From contig JAWQUS010000002.1 in NCBI GenBank assembly GCA_036365455.1, positions 9,936,001-10,000,000 on the forward strand: 64,000 bases of DNA. Reading direction: 5' to 3'. Below, one piece after another: positions 10,590-21,464 of this stretch (its first letter is position 1; each line of letters begins with the position of its first letter). This DNA is from Macrosoma leucophasiata. Taxonomy: Eukaryota > Arthropoda > Insecta > Lepidoptera > Hedylidae. The translations under genes and the position numbers were made by a program. A model generated the notes under the pieces. That model had not been told where the DNA came from and ran no database searches. It saw nothing but the letters and a program-made list of their open reading frames with translations.

Positions 10590-10748
10590 GCTTCCCCTGT
10601 CTGATTCCTAGGCATCCAGATCCCTGGGTTGCCCTTTGACATTATTCCGCGTAGGCGGCTAAGCGCAAGTCCGCGCATGCGCGATCCAAATACCCCATCC
10701 TTCCCACCCAAATCCCCCTCGCGTGGGCAGATGACGCAAAACAGAATC
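10590..10748. promoter_or_regulatory. CpG-rich segment with palindromic NRF-1/EWG-type site
   Basis: This GC-rich patch in AT-rich DNA contains the perfect palindrome CGCGCATGCGCG (10,672-10,683), the consensus of NRF-1, whose fly homologue is EWG. The frames here are short on both strands and match nothing known. It could be a promoter or first exon of a weakly conserved transcript, or GC-rich repeat DNA. Confidence 0.35.
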
Positions 10749-11104
10749 CTAGCTATCACTTATTCTATTTTTAGTAGCTTCTCAAATTTGTGCTTCTAAC
10801 AATAAACAAACGAAAAAGGGATTTTTCCTAAGACTGTTTCCGGAAATTTATTTTTTTATTTATTTATTTATATATGTATATTGATTTGTTAAAAGGCACT
10901 TTTAACAATATGTTACGCCAGTTCCATCGTACCCTAACCTGATAAATGATAAAATAAACAACAAAATATTGACTCTATTAATATTTGGTACAGTACTTAG
11001 GAAAAAAGCAACATGGCTTCTGGTGACATAGGTTTGGGTAGAATCGTATTCATTACGCCTACATCGCACATGTTCATATCTAATTCGTTTACCATAGATC
11101 CTTC

Positions 11105-12288
11105 ACTCAGACTCGTTCTTGACACACTCTATTAAAAAGTGATAAACATCTTCTTATTTGTTGCACTCTAAACAGTTAGGAGAATCGACTTTTCTCATCA
11201 AAAACGCGAAGGCTCTTAATGGCATGTGTCCAGAACGAATTGTGAAAGCTGTCACCAAGATATTTCGGCTAACTTTATTATTACTAAACCATGGGAACTC
11301 AGAAGGCTGACTTTGAATAGTCTTATACCATATCCCCTTGGCTTTAGAAATATCGTCAAAACCATTTTGCCATTCATCATAACAGTACTTTTTGAATTTT
11401 CATAAAATTTCCGCTGTTATTTTAGCAAATCTATCGGCCTCCTCGTTGTGTTGCAGACCAATATGTAACGGGATCGATTGTTAAACCAGAACAGCCTTTA
11501 AAAGAATAGTGTACATTTTGTTCAACACAGCAAGGGCTATCTATACACCTCTATGTCCAGAGGCTCACCGAATCAAATATTGGAGTGTGCTTTTGCTATC
11601 CGTAATAATCACAATGTTTGTGTGTTGTAATGTAAGACAGAGCTTCGGAGATTGGTAACAACTCTGTTGTCATAATAGAGACACCTGATACCACTTTAAA
11701 ACATCCACTAATTTTAATAACTGGATCATAAAAGGCTGCTCCAACTTGAGAGCTCTTTGAACCGTCAGTGAATAATCTGTACCATCCATTATATTGACAA
11801 TTTAATTCTTCTAACTAACTGCGCGCATGGCCCAGCGGCTGGTGTAGATCGTAAGCGATCTGCTCGATTAAGCACTACGGGCGCGGTCGGGTAGTGTGTA
11901 GGGACCGCTAGTGGCAAAATTAAAATTCGCGTTTCCGTGCTTCGGAGGGCACGTTAAGCCGTCGGTCCCGGTTGCTATCGATGGATAGCAGTCGTTAAAC
12001 CTTGTCGGAGGCCTTATGGGCGGTTTGAAAACATCCGACAGTGGGTTGGCCACTAACCCACCCACCTCCACCAATCCGCATTGGAGCAGCGTGGTAGAGT
12101 AAGCGCCAGGGCTCCCCCAAAAAAAGGGGAGAGACTCGTGCCCAGCAGTGGGACGTATAATGGGTTGCCACTATTATTATTAATATTATATATTTCTAGC
12201 TCTTCATCGCGTCAGCCTCTGGTAAATTACATGTGACTATTCCGAAATCTTTAACTTTATCTGTATCACAAAGGCTATATAATTATTT
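11105..12288 (-). pseudogene. LINE RNase H remnant, split by SINE-B
   Basis: The minus strand translates to an RNase H domain: a YRLFTDGSKSSQVGAAF-like first catalytic stretch (near 11,780), then a TELLPISEALSYI-like helix (near 11,650). Near 11,190 there is a FAFLMRKVDSPNCLECNK-like cysteine-containing tail, as found after the reverse transcriptase in Jockey, LOA and I-type LINEs. The frame is broken by several stops. Bases 12,191-12,288 translate to more of the same protein, so the SINE at 11,820-12,190 landed inside this remnant. Clade assignment is tentative. Confidence 0.7.
11820..12190 (+). mobile_element. tRNA-derived SINE-B, best copy, with (ATT)n tail
   Basis: The 5' end looks tRNA-like: TGGCCCAGCGG (11,828-11,838) is a perfect Pol III box A, and CGCGGTCGGGTAG about 50 bp later is a worn box B. 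The body carries TTCGGAGGGCACGTTAA, a CTATCGATGGATAGC hairpin and GCCCAGCAGTGGGACGTAT, and ends TGGGTTGCCA followed by (ATT)n. Total length is about 370 bp. Other copies are at 8.3, 23.8, 24.1 and 62.3 kb. A repeated ATT tail suggests mobilisation by a CR1/RTE-type LINE. The element sits inside a LINE RNase H pseudogene. Confidence 0.8.
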
Positions 12289-12306
12289 TTTTTATATGCA
12301 TTTTAT

Positions 12307-12590
12307 ACTGGTGGTAGAGATGACAGAGATCACGGGCGTAGGCACCAACGAATTACCTAATATACTTGCCGCTTAATGGTAGTGTTCAGCACTATCGTGT
12401 TCCGGTCAGGTGGCAATGTACGGTCCTGTAATTTCCGGCACAGAGGCATAACACCTTAGGCCTCAGGAGTGCAGGGATAACGCATCTGCATTTTGACCTT
12501 GGTCTTTATGTAAGTGTCTATAGGCTGCAGTCACCACTAAACATCAACGTGAACTACATGCTTGTTTGCCACTTCCATAACATAAAAAAA
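12307..12590 (+). repeat. Rep-A copy, nearly full length
   Basis: It starts ACTGGTGGTAGAG, contains GTTCAGCACTATCGTGTTCC and CAGGCTGCAGTC-type blocks, and ends in AACATAAAAAAAA. It directly abuts the repeat beginning at 12,591. Confidence 0.85.
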
Positions 12591-13212
12591 ACCGGACAAG
12601 TGCGACTTCGACTCGCGTGGTGAGGGTTCCGTAATTTAAATAAATATTTTCGAAAATATTACAGATTTAAAATGCAGTGACATAGCGGTTATGGTGGTAC
12701 CGGCAGGGGGGGGTATATTATTAAGAATTTTCGATTTAATTTAAATACTCGAACTTCTTATAGGTTTTCCAGTAATCTATAGGCAAAGAACTATTTTCCA
12801 CATTTTTTTCAAAATTTTAAGTTCAGTAGTTTCGGAGATAGGGAATGGTCAATTTTCATCGTTTTTCTTAAATAACTTCAATTTTGTTTGTGCAAAAATT
12901 ATAAAAAAAAATATATCTGATATGATGTCAACAACTTCTTTCATTTGATATGTCACACGACACAGTTAACGTTTTTTTTTTAATTTTCTGATTTTCCCCC
13001 CGAAAGTGGCCCCCCTGTTTAAAATTTATTATTTTACTTGACGTGTTCATCTTTGGGTCACCAATTTACATATATTCATCAAATTTCAACTCAAACGGTC
13101 GAGTAGTTTCGGAGCAAATTGGCTGTGACAGACGGATAGACAGACAGACAGACAGATGCACGAGTGATCCTATAAGGGTTCCTTTTTCCTTTTAAGGTAC
13201 GGAGCCCTAAAA
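12591..13212 (+). mobile_element. Long 'CCGGACAAGTGCGA...GGAGCCCTAAAAA' repeat
   Basis: Both characteristic ends of this common lepidopteran repeat are present: ACCGGACAAGTGCGACTTCG at the start and GGTACGGAGCCCTAAAAA at the end. Inside lies an AGTAGTTTCGGAGATAGGG-like block, a second similar block, and a (GACA)n run at about 13,134-13,156 followed by CACGAGTGATCCTATAAGGG. It has no coding frame. The family is non-autonomous and of uncertain class. Confidence 0.75.
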
Positions 13213-13215
13213 ATC

Positions 13216-13815
13216 AGCGCCTCTTGGCCGGTTACAGTTAACAGTTAAAGTTTGACGTAATTTAAGGAATTGCAAATGGTGCAACTCATTTTTTTTTCTT
13301 TACTGGAACTTGATGAATTTGTAAAGTTAAAGTAAGATGATGCAATGATGCATCCAGCCTAAGATATCTGTAAACAGGATAGTACAAGTCTCATAATAAA
13401 CAGCCATTCCGTGTTGATGACGATGCTTTTGATATTATGCGTAAAGCATACATTATAGAAACATAAAAACACACTGTTAAAAATGTTTATATACACATGT
13501 AATATTTTTAATACACCACTTGTATCCATGCGGAAGGAAACGTTTCTCAGATATTGAAATAAAATATGGTGTGGTATTCAAGCGACGCACTATGACGTTA
13601 ATTGGTATACGTCACGGAAGAAACAACAGGTGTGTGCAATAACAAGTTATTACAGTAATTTCCAATGACCTTTAGAGCTGTGAAGATAATATAATATCTC
13701 GGCTGGTAAAATGTGTGTTACACCTATTCTTTCAAGAGAAAAACATTTTACCTTTGTATTTTATTATTTTTTTGCTTGAAATTTTTCTTTCATTGCATTC
13801 TGCACCCTTTCTCTA
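13216..13815. other. Stretch without recognised features
   Basis: AT-rich DNA with no frame or repeat that could be recognised. Confidence 0.55.
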
Positions 13816-13821
13816 TATGAA

Positions 13822-14039
13822 CTACTACCCGCCCCGGCTTCGCGCGGGTGCTATGTTACCTACCCTCACCTATTCATCTTAGAGTAATATTATAATAATT
13901 ACCTTCCTCGATAAATGTGCTATCTAACACTTAAGGATTTTATTAAATCGGACCAGTAGTTCCTGAGATTAGCGCGTTCAAGCAAACAAACAAATAAACT
14001 CTTCAGCTTTATAATATTAGTATAGACTAGTAGTATAGA
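13822..14039 (-). mobile_element. Non-autonomous Helitron-like element
   Basis: On the minus strand it starts TCTATACTAATATTATAAAG, with the GAAGAGTTTATTTGTTTG stretch and AACGCGCTAATCTCAGGAAC typical of a very abundant lepidopteran Helitron-like family. It ends with a GC-rich hairpin (ACCCGC 13,827-13,832 with GCGGGT 13,844-13,849) shortly before a worn CTAG end. At the 5' edge (14,027-14,039) a 13-bp piece, TCTATACTACTAG, precedes the element and looks like a collapsed second copy. Confidence 0.7.
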
Positions 14040-14924
14040 TAGTGTAGAACTAAAGATAACTGTGCCAAAATTAATACTACTCCGTCCTCGTTATTATCGT
14101 AAAAAGGGATACAAAGTTTTCCTTTCACGGGTTATACTGATGTGTCATGTGTCGTAGACTTATTATGGAAACGGGTGCACGACTGATTTCGTAGCGCTAG
14201 TTGCGTAGCCGATCCGTAGCAGCGTTAATTAATACGACTGTCAAACAAAATTAGTACTTATCCAAAGATAGACTTTAATTCAAAGTAGTCTGAATGCATT
14301 CTTTGAATTTCAATTTGTGTTTTTTTGTGTAAATATTAGAAACTAAAAACTTCTATGCTTACTCTTTTACCGACTTCAAAAAGGAAGAGATTATAATTTT
14401 GTTAAGTATGTTTTTTTACCTATGCAATTACGCCGAGATTTCTTATCCGATTTAAGTGATTATTTTTGCACTTGGTCTCATAAAAAAAAAATAGTTTACC
14501 TGGATGATGTAATTTTCATAAACACACAAAAAATTTAAAAATAAAAAATGTATTAAAAAAAATATACCCATCTCAAAACAAAATAATCGCAACACTAAAA
14601 ATGCAATATTTCAAAGTTGGGCCAATTACATCAACTTAACATCTAAGCCCGATTTTATCTCCGAATCTATTGACCCTAAACATCCGAAAAAATACAGAAC
14701 GTAGTTTTTTATACACAGATAACAAGAAAACGTATAAGAAGTTTATGATATTTACGGTAACATAGGATTTTTTCAATTGTATGGAAGCCTGCGCACGCGA
14801 TTCCGTAAGAGCTCTTCGTGCTCGCTAATTCCCCGGTAAAGTAGGCTAGTGCCATCTCGAGACAAGCCGACTACGTAAGTCAATTAAAAAAACGCTATTT
14901 TAGAGCTTTCATAAGCCATATAGA

Positions 14925-15110
14925 TCAACTACCTGCCCCGACGAACTTCGTATCGCATTAGTTGTATAGAAAAATTAAAAGTCTAAATCTCGAAAAAAAA
15001 TATATCTGGAGAGGGGAGAATCACATTTACCATTCAATTATATAAAAAATAGACTACAACCGATTCTCATATCTAGCATAACTAATATACACTCCAGCTA
15101 TGTTGTGTCG
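14925..15110 (-). mobile_element. Helitron-like 3' end, worn
   Basis: On the minus strand, GCGATACGAAGTTCGTCGGG with a small GCGA/TCGTC hairpin is followed by GCAGGTAGTTG. This is a one-base variant of the GCAGCTAGT terminus seen at 15,698 and 16,009. The 5' end is not defined. Confidence 0.5.
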
Positions 15111-15479
15111 TCGATGACAAAATACAACGACTGAATATTCCCACTTTCTTAATACCTCAATCACCTTCAAAAGTCAAAGTATCCAACATATTTCCAATAC
15201 GGCAACAAAACTCGACATTGGAAACAGAATTTTAAATAAAACAATGGAGGTTGGCTGTACAAGAAACGCTGTAATAATATTTCTGTGAATAGAACATACG
15301 TCACGAGGCGTGACTCAAACTGGGCTTGTTGTAAACCAAAGATTTCGTCATGTCGATAAACATTTGCTTACCATCAACGTGATTCATAATCCTAACTACA
15401 TGTAACATCTCGTCAGTGATATGATTTGCTGAAGAGGTGGGCAGAGGTTCTTTACTACATATTTTAATTTCGGATGTTA

Positions 15480-15698
15480 TCTAATATATGAAATTCTCGT
15501 GTGTTTGCAACAATACTCCTCCGAAACGACTGGACCGATTATTATTAAATTTTGTGTGCCTATTGGGTAACTTTGAGAATCAACCAAAATATTTTTCATA
15601 CCCCTAAGTGATAAGAGTGCTTCTCAACAAATGATTTTTGCGATTTCTTGGACTTTTTTATATTTCTAGGGCGATACGAAGTTTGTCGGAGTAGCTAG
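15480..15698 (+). mobile_element. Non-autonomous Helitron, first of a tandem pair
   Basis: It starts TCTAATATATGAAATTCTCG directly after an A and ends ...GTCGGAGTAGCTAG. Helitrons have 5' TC and 3' CTRR ends and insert between A and T; both are seen here. The next element begins at the very next base. It is about 219 bp long with no protein, so an autonomous helicase elsewhere would be needed. The region just upstream (15,120-15,470) shows nothing clear. Confidence 0.85.
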
Positions 15699-16009
15699 TC
15701 TAATACATAAAATTTTTGTGTCACAGTGTTTGTAACAATACTCTTCCGAAACGGAAAGACTGATCATTATGAAATTTTGTGTGTATTGGTAGGTATGGGA
15801 TTTTTTTTTCCGAAAGAACAGTGTTACTGTTGGCAAAATGCCTCTACAGTGTAACCGGACTTGAGAGGCGCATAGCTCCTATGGTTGTAGTCTATTTTTA
15901 TATCCCTAAATGGTAAGGGTGATTTTCACTTAATATTTTTCTTCGATTTTTCGGACCTTGAATTGTTTTTATTACTCCAAGACGATACGCAACTCGTCGG
16001 GGCAGCTAG
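15699..16009 (+). mobile_element. Non-autonomous Helitron, second of a tandem pair
   Basis: It starts TCTAATACATAAAATTTTTG, closely similar to the start of the first copy. It contains CAATACTCTTCCGAAACGG and a CTAAATGGTAAGGGTG-type block, and ends with hairpin GACGA-TACGCAAC-TCGTC (15,981-15,998), then GGGGCAGCTAG and a host T. It is about 90 bp longer than the first copy because of extra sequence near 15,800-15,880. It is therefore a diverged relative, not a recent exact duplicate. Confidence 0.85.
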
Positions 16010-16429
16010 TAGTATATGAAGTTTACTATAATTCAAGATTGGCGTCGGGACGTGTCGGCTCCACCTTGTCGTACACTTGCGGCTAAAACTAAATAGTTCC
16101 ATCAGAAATCAAAAGATTCAAGTTATGTAGCTTAAGACTGCCATCATCTTTCAAATGCTTTACGCGGAGCCCCATATCCGAACGTTACGTTTTCATTCCC
16201 TATTGATTATAGCCATCTCTGAGATCAGTGAGACTAGTTATGCAGAAGTCGCAAGTACGAATCTCGCCTGATGTTAAATTTTCTATCCACTTTTTTTTAC
16301 AGAATATATTTTTACAGTTAAAGTATTGTTGGACAGTCAAGTCCAGGAAAATCCTGTTGGTTGGCAGCCCTAAGCGTGCCTGATAGAGATGTAGCGATTA
16401 GCCTCCGACTAAAGGAATAATAGTTGAGT

Positions 16430-16970
16430 GTGGGATCGTGTGGGTTTTCCCTAACTGTTTACATCATATTGAATCGATATCGCAAAATCACGATTTTATT
16501 TATATATGCGTTATATATACTATACAAACGTTTCAATCTCGAAATTTCAAACAGTTTTAAATATTTATCATTAGTCTAGATCGGTTCCATTTTTGTTAAA
16601 GTTACTTCCATACCCGACTTGTAAATCTTAACCATTCTCGACATAAAAATTAGGTCAGGTGTTACAACACTGACTCTAGTGACTCTGTGTAGAAATGTAG
16701 ATTCATTGCTTTTTCTATGAAGGGGCATCTTGTATAAATGTCTTATACTATCTCTCCTATACGGATTCCTTAGTTGATATAGAAAAAGCACGGTAGGTTC
16801 GTAAGGACCGAGATGTTTGCTCCCCTCAACCGTATCTACCTTAAGAGATTTGAATCCAAACATACTTAAATATTACTCGACCTTCCGTATGCACTTATAT
16901 TTTTATTAAAAACCAAATATAAATTCACCAGTCATCTTGCAATTACTAATTAATTTTTTTTTTCATTTAC
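16430..16970. other. AT-rich intron-like stretch upstream of microexon
   Basis: The 95-codon minus-strand frame at 16,576-16,863 resembles no known protein and is taken as chance. The 3' end of this stretch (16,945-16,972) has the branch point and pyrimidine tract of the candidate exon. Confidence 0.5.
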
Positions 16971-16972
16971 AG

Positions 16973-17014
16973 TTACACGAAGGGAGGTCATCGGCCAGGC
17001 TTCTTTGTGGCAAT
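16973..17014 (+). CDS. Candidate 42-bp internal microexon
   Basis: The segment is bounded by textbook splice signals. An ATTACTAATTAAT branch-site-like motif and an 11-base T run followed by CATTTACAG end at 16,972. The exon is 42 bases, and AAT/GTAAGT follows at 17,015. Forty-two is a multiple of three, so inclusion would keep frame. All three frames are open; the middle one would give a 13-residue TKGGHRPGFF-containing peptide and the first one LHEGRSSARLLCGN. It is more GC-rich than its surroundings. The protein is not recognised. It could be an alternatively spliced cassette exon of a long-intron gene, or a non-coding exon. No other exon of the same gene is identified. Confidence 0.5.
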
Positions 17015-17019
17015 GTAAG

Positions 17020-17760
17020 TTGAAAATATTGATTATACATTGTTTGTATCACATACTATAAGTCTTGCAGGAATACTTCAAGCATAAATAACGTGAGCTA
17101 CGTTTATAAGCATGATATTGAATAAAGTCAAACACCTAGATGGGTATATTTTTAAGATTCATGAGGTAAAAATCTTAAATGCAGGCTCTTTACCTTAAAC
17201 AATCTGAACACATGTTCATGATCTTAGGTTTTCGTGAACTGTTTATTGAATTAAAACCATATTTTACCAATTTATTCCGCTTATTAACTGAAATACGGTC
17301 TGTCCGATAACGGCAGCTGAAAAGCTACCGAAACATCGCATTGATTTGCAAAGATTTGAGTTTAATATACGCGTAGTTATTAAAAGAAAAATGTTTTATT
17401 CAACATGTGGTTATGAAGCCCACTGACCGTTTCTTCATAGATATTTTATTATTTTTTCAAAACCAATACGCACACTAAAAAACAAATCATTTATATATAT
17501 AATAGTTTCCTTATATTGCATCTAATTATTTTTGACCTCATCAATGTGTTGTCATTAGAAATACATTAAATCACTGCATTCAGTGCATTAGCAGCTGACA
17601 TAATTAATATAAAACAGTCGTGATACTGGTCCTTTGTTGAATATTAATCTAGGGCCATTCGATTTAATATCAAGTAAATGGAAAATAGTTTGAAATTAAA
17701 ACATAAAATAAAATCTTTTTATTTTTTCAATCCTGTAATTTCATTTTAATTGGATGTTTG
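17020..17760. other. AT-rich intron-like stretch downstream of microexon
   Basis: No frame, tRNA or clear repeat. Composition is uniform AT-rich, consistent with intron sequence after the 17,014 donor. Confidence 0.5.
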
Positions 17761-18019
17761 TAAAGGGCTAATCTGGAGACAGCCTTATGGCATAGTTACT
17801 TCATCGCACCAGTGGCAAGTGCGAATCGCTTTCAACCTAAATACTTTAGACAACTGTCCTGTCCCTGTGGTACTGAACCTCGGGTTAGACCGTTGATGGC
17901 CAGGGCAAGATGCTGTTAGGTAGTAGGCGGATATATCGGTTGGTGGAAAAACTGTGGTCGTGAATTATCCACTGTATCGAATAAAATCATTGCTTCAACT
18001 TATAACAAATATACACACT

Positions 18020-18155
18020 AAAGGAGACTTTTTGAATGAGAAGGATCGTTACTACGGGCCATACATTACCATCTAACCGAAACACGGTAGTCCGGCACAA
18101 AACTTTGGCGGCAGATTGAGTAAGAAATGCGGTAGTGGCTTCGCCCTGGAAATCT
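18020..18155 (-). repeat. Degenerate Rep-A fragment
   Basis: CATACATTACCATCTAACCG, an AACACGGTAG-like block and TGCGGTAGTGGC match the reverse-oriented 5' half of Rep-A. Confidence 0.5.
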
Positions 18156-18484
18156 ACCCCCAGTAAATAGTTAGGTACTTACTCGTTTCTCATCTATGTA
18201 CAGGACTTACAATATTAAATCCCGATAAAACCCTGCCATAATGACGTAGTTGTGATAGAAATATGACTTCGCTAATATATCAGCTATACAATTATGGTCG
18301 CGATTTATAGTCCAATTTGTCAGATGACTTGATCAAATAAACTGTCTGAACCCGTGTGTGACGTCAATACATCATGGATTAGTCGATAAACATGCTCATA
18401 TACACAATCAGACATAAATTCACGCATGGAAGTATTCTCCGAAAGAGTAGGTAGATCATTTCATAAAATATTAATTCATTTTCA

Positions 18485-18775
18485 GAGGCTTTCAAGCTTA
18501 GGCGTCAGGGCGGTAACGCAATTTTCAAGAAACGCAAATTGGAATATCTGTTTTTATGTATATTTTCTTTCTGTCAACGTGAACTGTATGTATGCTCGTT
18601 TGCCATTTCATGGCCTTAAAAATGTAAACCGGAGAAATATCGCAAGATTGCCATTCCTAAGGTCTAAGTTGTTGTGTAGGAACATTACCACTTGACCGGC
18701 ACACGATAGCGCTGAGCTGATAAATTAGGCAATGTAGTGGTGCCTACGCTCGCGAGCTTCGCCTGATGCGACCAC
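18485..18775. repeat. Two Rep-A fragments in opposite orientations
   Basis: Bases 18,490-18,620 are plus-oriented Rep-A (a GTCAGGGCGGTAACGCA block to GTGAACTGTATGTATGC). Bases 18,655-18,775 are minus-oriented (AACATTACCACTTGACCGGC to CTCGCGAGCTTC). The 89-codon frame here is repeat-derived. Confidence 0.65.
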
Positions 18776-18779
18776 CAGG

Positions 18780-19490
18780 CAAGAAAGTTACATTTAAATT
18801 TTTTTTTGCATAAATACTTATTTCTTTCAATTCTTGTTTCTCTGCAACGGCATAATAACAAGCGGCTCTTGAACAAGGCTCTCCATTGGGGTAATTATAT
18901 TTTTCCGAAACTTTTAAAAGTATTTTACGAAGCTGAAATGAAAGGAGTAACTAGCTTTTCAAACTGAAAGAATTGTACAATCTGTAGGGTTTCTCTAACA
19001 AACAGTATTGTAAAACTTTTTTATTCAACACTTGCCTTTTTGTTTTTGTTTCTTTTTGTTAGCAGTTATTAAAAAATGTGCCTCCAGGGTTTCCCATTTC
19101 AAAATAATAAGAATTATAGGAGGTGTCGCAAAATGTCGGATGTATCCCGCAAGTCCCGCAACTTCAACTTATGCAAGTCATGATGACACAGAGCTCCATG
19201 CTGTCTATTGACTATTTTGCGCAAATGGATTTAATTTGACACCGGCTATTTCAATTTAAAAAGACAATAAGAATAGTTAAGCAGTAATTTTAATTAAGGT
19301 TTAACCACTCTTCTCGCAATTACTCAAAAAATATCGCGTATTTCGGTTTCTGAAAGTAAGTCGTAAATCTTTAATTTATGCAGTGGACAGCTCTCTACTG
19401 TATCTACAGCACAGTGTCGAGTCAGGTACACATTATAGGATGCGTCTCTAGTAGTATATAATATTGTATGTAATGTAGCTTGTACATTTT
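18780..19490. other. AT-rich stretch without recognised features
   Basis: No gene, clear repeat or RNA was recognised. Confidence 0.5.
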
Positions 19491-19499
19491 CTTTTAGCT

Positions 19500-19620
19500 G
19501 TGTATATAATCAGACTTCGTATGTCACGGGTCGTCCGAGCTCAAGAGCGTTCTAGTTTCACGACTGTGCATAGTTTTCGGACGCATCCGTCACCGCGGCT
19601 GACGGACGCATCCGATAGTT
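19500..19620 (+). promoter_or_regulatory. TATA-like motif followed by paired CGGACGCATCCG motifs
   Basis: TATATAATCAGAC lies at about 19,503. About 75 bp later come two exact copies of CGGACGCATCCG (19,578-19,589 and 19,603-19,614). They flank a CCGTCA-CCGCGGC-TGACGG hairpin. The GC-rich symmetric block stands out in AT-rich DNA and could be a dyad transcription-factor platform. The promoter role is inferred only. Confidence 0.35.
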
Positions 19621-19629
19621 TGTTTTCAG

Positions 19630-21460
19630 TTTTGGATTACAGATTTATATTTCCATGATTCGCAATTTAGGAGGTGTACCCTTACAATGTTGGCACGTAG
19701 ATCTTTTTGTCAAGGTGCAATGTGTCATTTAGATACTAGAAGGTTCAGGGATTCACCATGATCTATTCATTTTTAGATTCAATTCAAGGTCATGTTTGTC
19801 TTTTTTCTAGGTAACGTAGTCAATTACATCTTTAATTAAAATAAATTTCGATACTGGAACGGTTTAATTTCATGTACGTGATTTCTTCTAATGTTGCCTA
19901 ATTATTGATATTGCTCCACACCAATGACGCGTATTATCTTATATATGCGTTAATGAAACGAAAATAAAAGAACGAAGTTAACATACTGAACTCCCATGAA
20001 AGAGGATGCCGGTATAACAAAGACGTGTTTATATTGTTTATTAAAACTTTTGTGTATGCCATCGGTTATTACATTTTCTCAGCCATCGTTGTCATCTGAT
20101 ATCATTTTAATTCTTCTCTATGGCACGTCTAAAGTTTGATGTTGATGAGATAGATACACCACTTTATTTACATAAGGGATCCAAAAAACATAAAACGAAA
20201 CTTAAATGTGTAAGTGCAGGAATTCCTATACACATACAGTATATATTATCTTTATAGGAAAAATCTGTTTTTTTTTAATAACTCACCAGATTCCGTACAG
20301 AAGCGGATCATCGAAGTCTAGTCCAACTATGTCGAATCTTACATTGTTTTCCTTAATAAATTCTTGCCTCCGTTGAGTCGACCCTCAAAAATTAATTCTA
20401 AAAGCTCATTTTCCTCGAATTATACTTATTATATTACTTCTGAATCCGCCTTTCAATGTTTTAGTATAATATCACAAGTTTCTTACTCGAAAAGTTATAA
20501 ATAAATTATATTTCAAATATTTAAGTAATGTAATACATCTTTTTTTGTATCTATTAGTACAATCCTACGTAAACGGCGTGAATAGAATGTAGGATTAAAT
20601 TTTTACATTCAGTTAATTAAAGTAGATGAATTAAATTCATAGCCATATGGCAAGTGATAGAGACAAGCTTAAGTAATCTATAAATAAATTTGTAATTCGT
20701 AATAATATTTATCTTGACGCCAACACAGGATGTTCCAAGCTACGTTAATAAAGGAAGTTAGACATTTGTAAGGGATCCTATACATATTTCATGCAACGTA
20801 ACGTATGGCAGACATTTATAACTTACCGGATAGAGCTTATGCCACTTCTCTGTGGTACCTACTCACGATAATTATAACTTGTTCAATATGTTAACTTCAC
20901 GAGGTGCTGCATGTTCCTGTATTCTTTCAAAGACTTTATATCCTGGAAAAGCCGTATCTAACATATTATTATGGTAACATTCATAAAGAATTGAAACAGA
21001 TCATAAAGAATTGAATTAAGTTTATTTTGTTTACGGCATTAGGCAATGTTAGTTCTGTAGTAAATTGTTGCATTTTATTTGTATGTATTTACGCAGTTAT
21101 TTGTCTTTACGTCAAAAATCTCGGTTCTTATCCTTAAAATGTGTAGTACTTATTGGCAATGTTGTAAAGGAAATGCGTATTTTTAATTTATTCCCGGAGT
21201 CACAACTTCTCTCAAATTAGTAGAAAACCAAACTTAGTTGCAGTTTGCGTTAATTTAGTCAAACTTTACACTATTTAATAATTAACGTTCCTAAAACACA
21301 AATTTAAATTTGCATGTTTTTAAATTTAAATACTCGTATTTTTTTATTTAATTTACATTCACTAATTCATGATTCTGTTACATATAACTTATTGCACAAC
21401 GATTTTCAAAAAAATATAGCAAATGGCACAACAATTCATAATATTCAATGAAAATCATCT
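19630..21460. other. AT-rich stretch without recognised features
   Basis: It holds no usable reading frame. A TTCAAGGTCATG near 19,783 fits the FTZ-F1/ERR monomer site, but such sites occur by chance at this length. Confidence 0.5.
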
Positions 21461-21464
21461 AACG

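Noticed and set aside
11868..12074. 68-codon minus-strand frame
   Set aside because: It is antisense of SINE-B.
13134..13156. CRISPR-like or microsatellite array of GACA units
   Set aside because: It is a short (GACA)n run within a known repeat; no spacers, and CRISPR arrays are not expected in an animal genome.
16200..16290. Possible tRNA-like sequence (CAAGTACGAATCTCGCC)
   Set aside because: The box B is weak and no stems form; a similar weak match at about 17,815 (GGCAAGTGCGAATCGC) was dropped for the same reason.
18426..18695. 89-codon frame
   Set aside because: It crosses the junction of two oppositely oriented Rep-A fragments.
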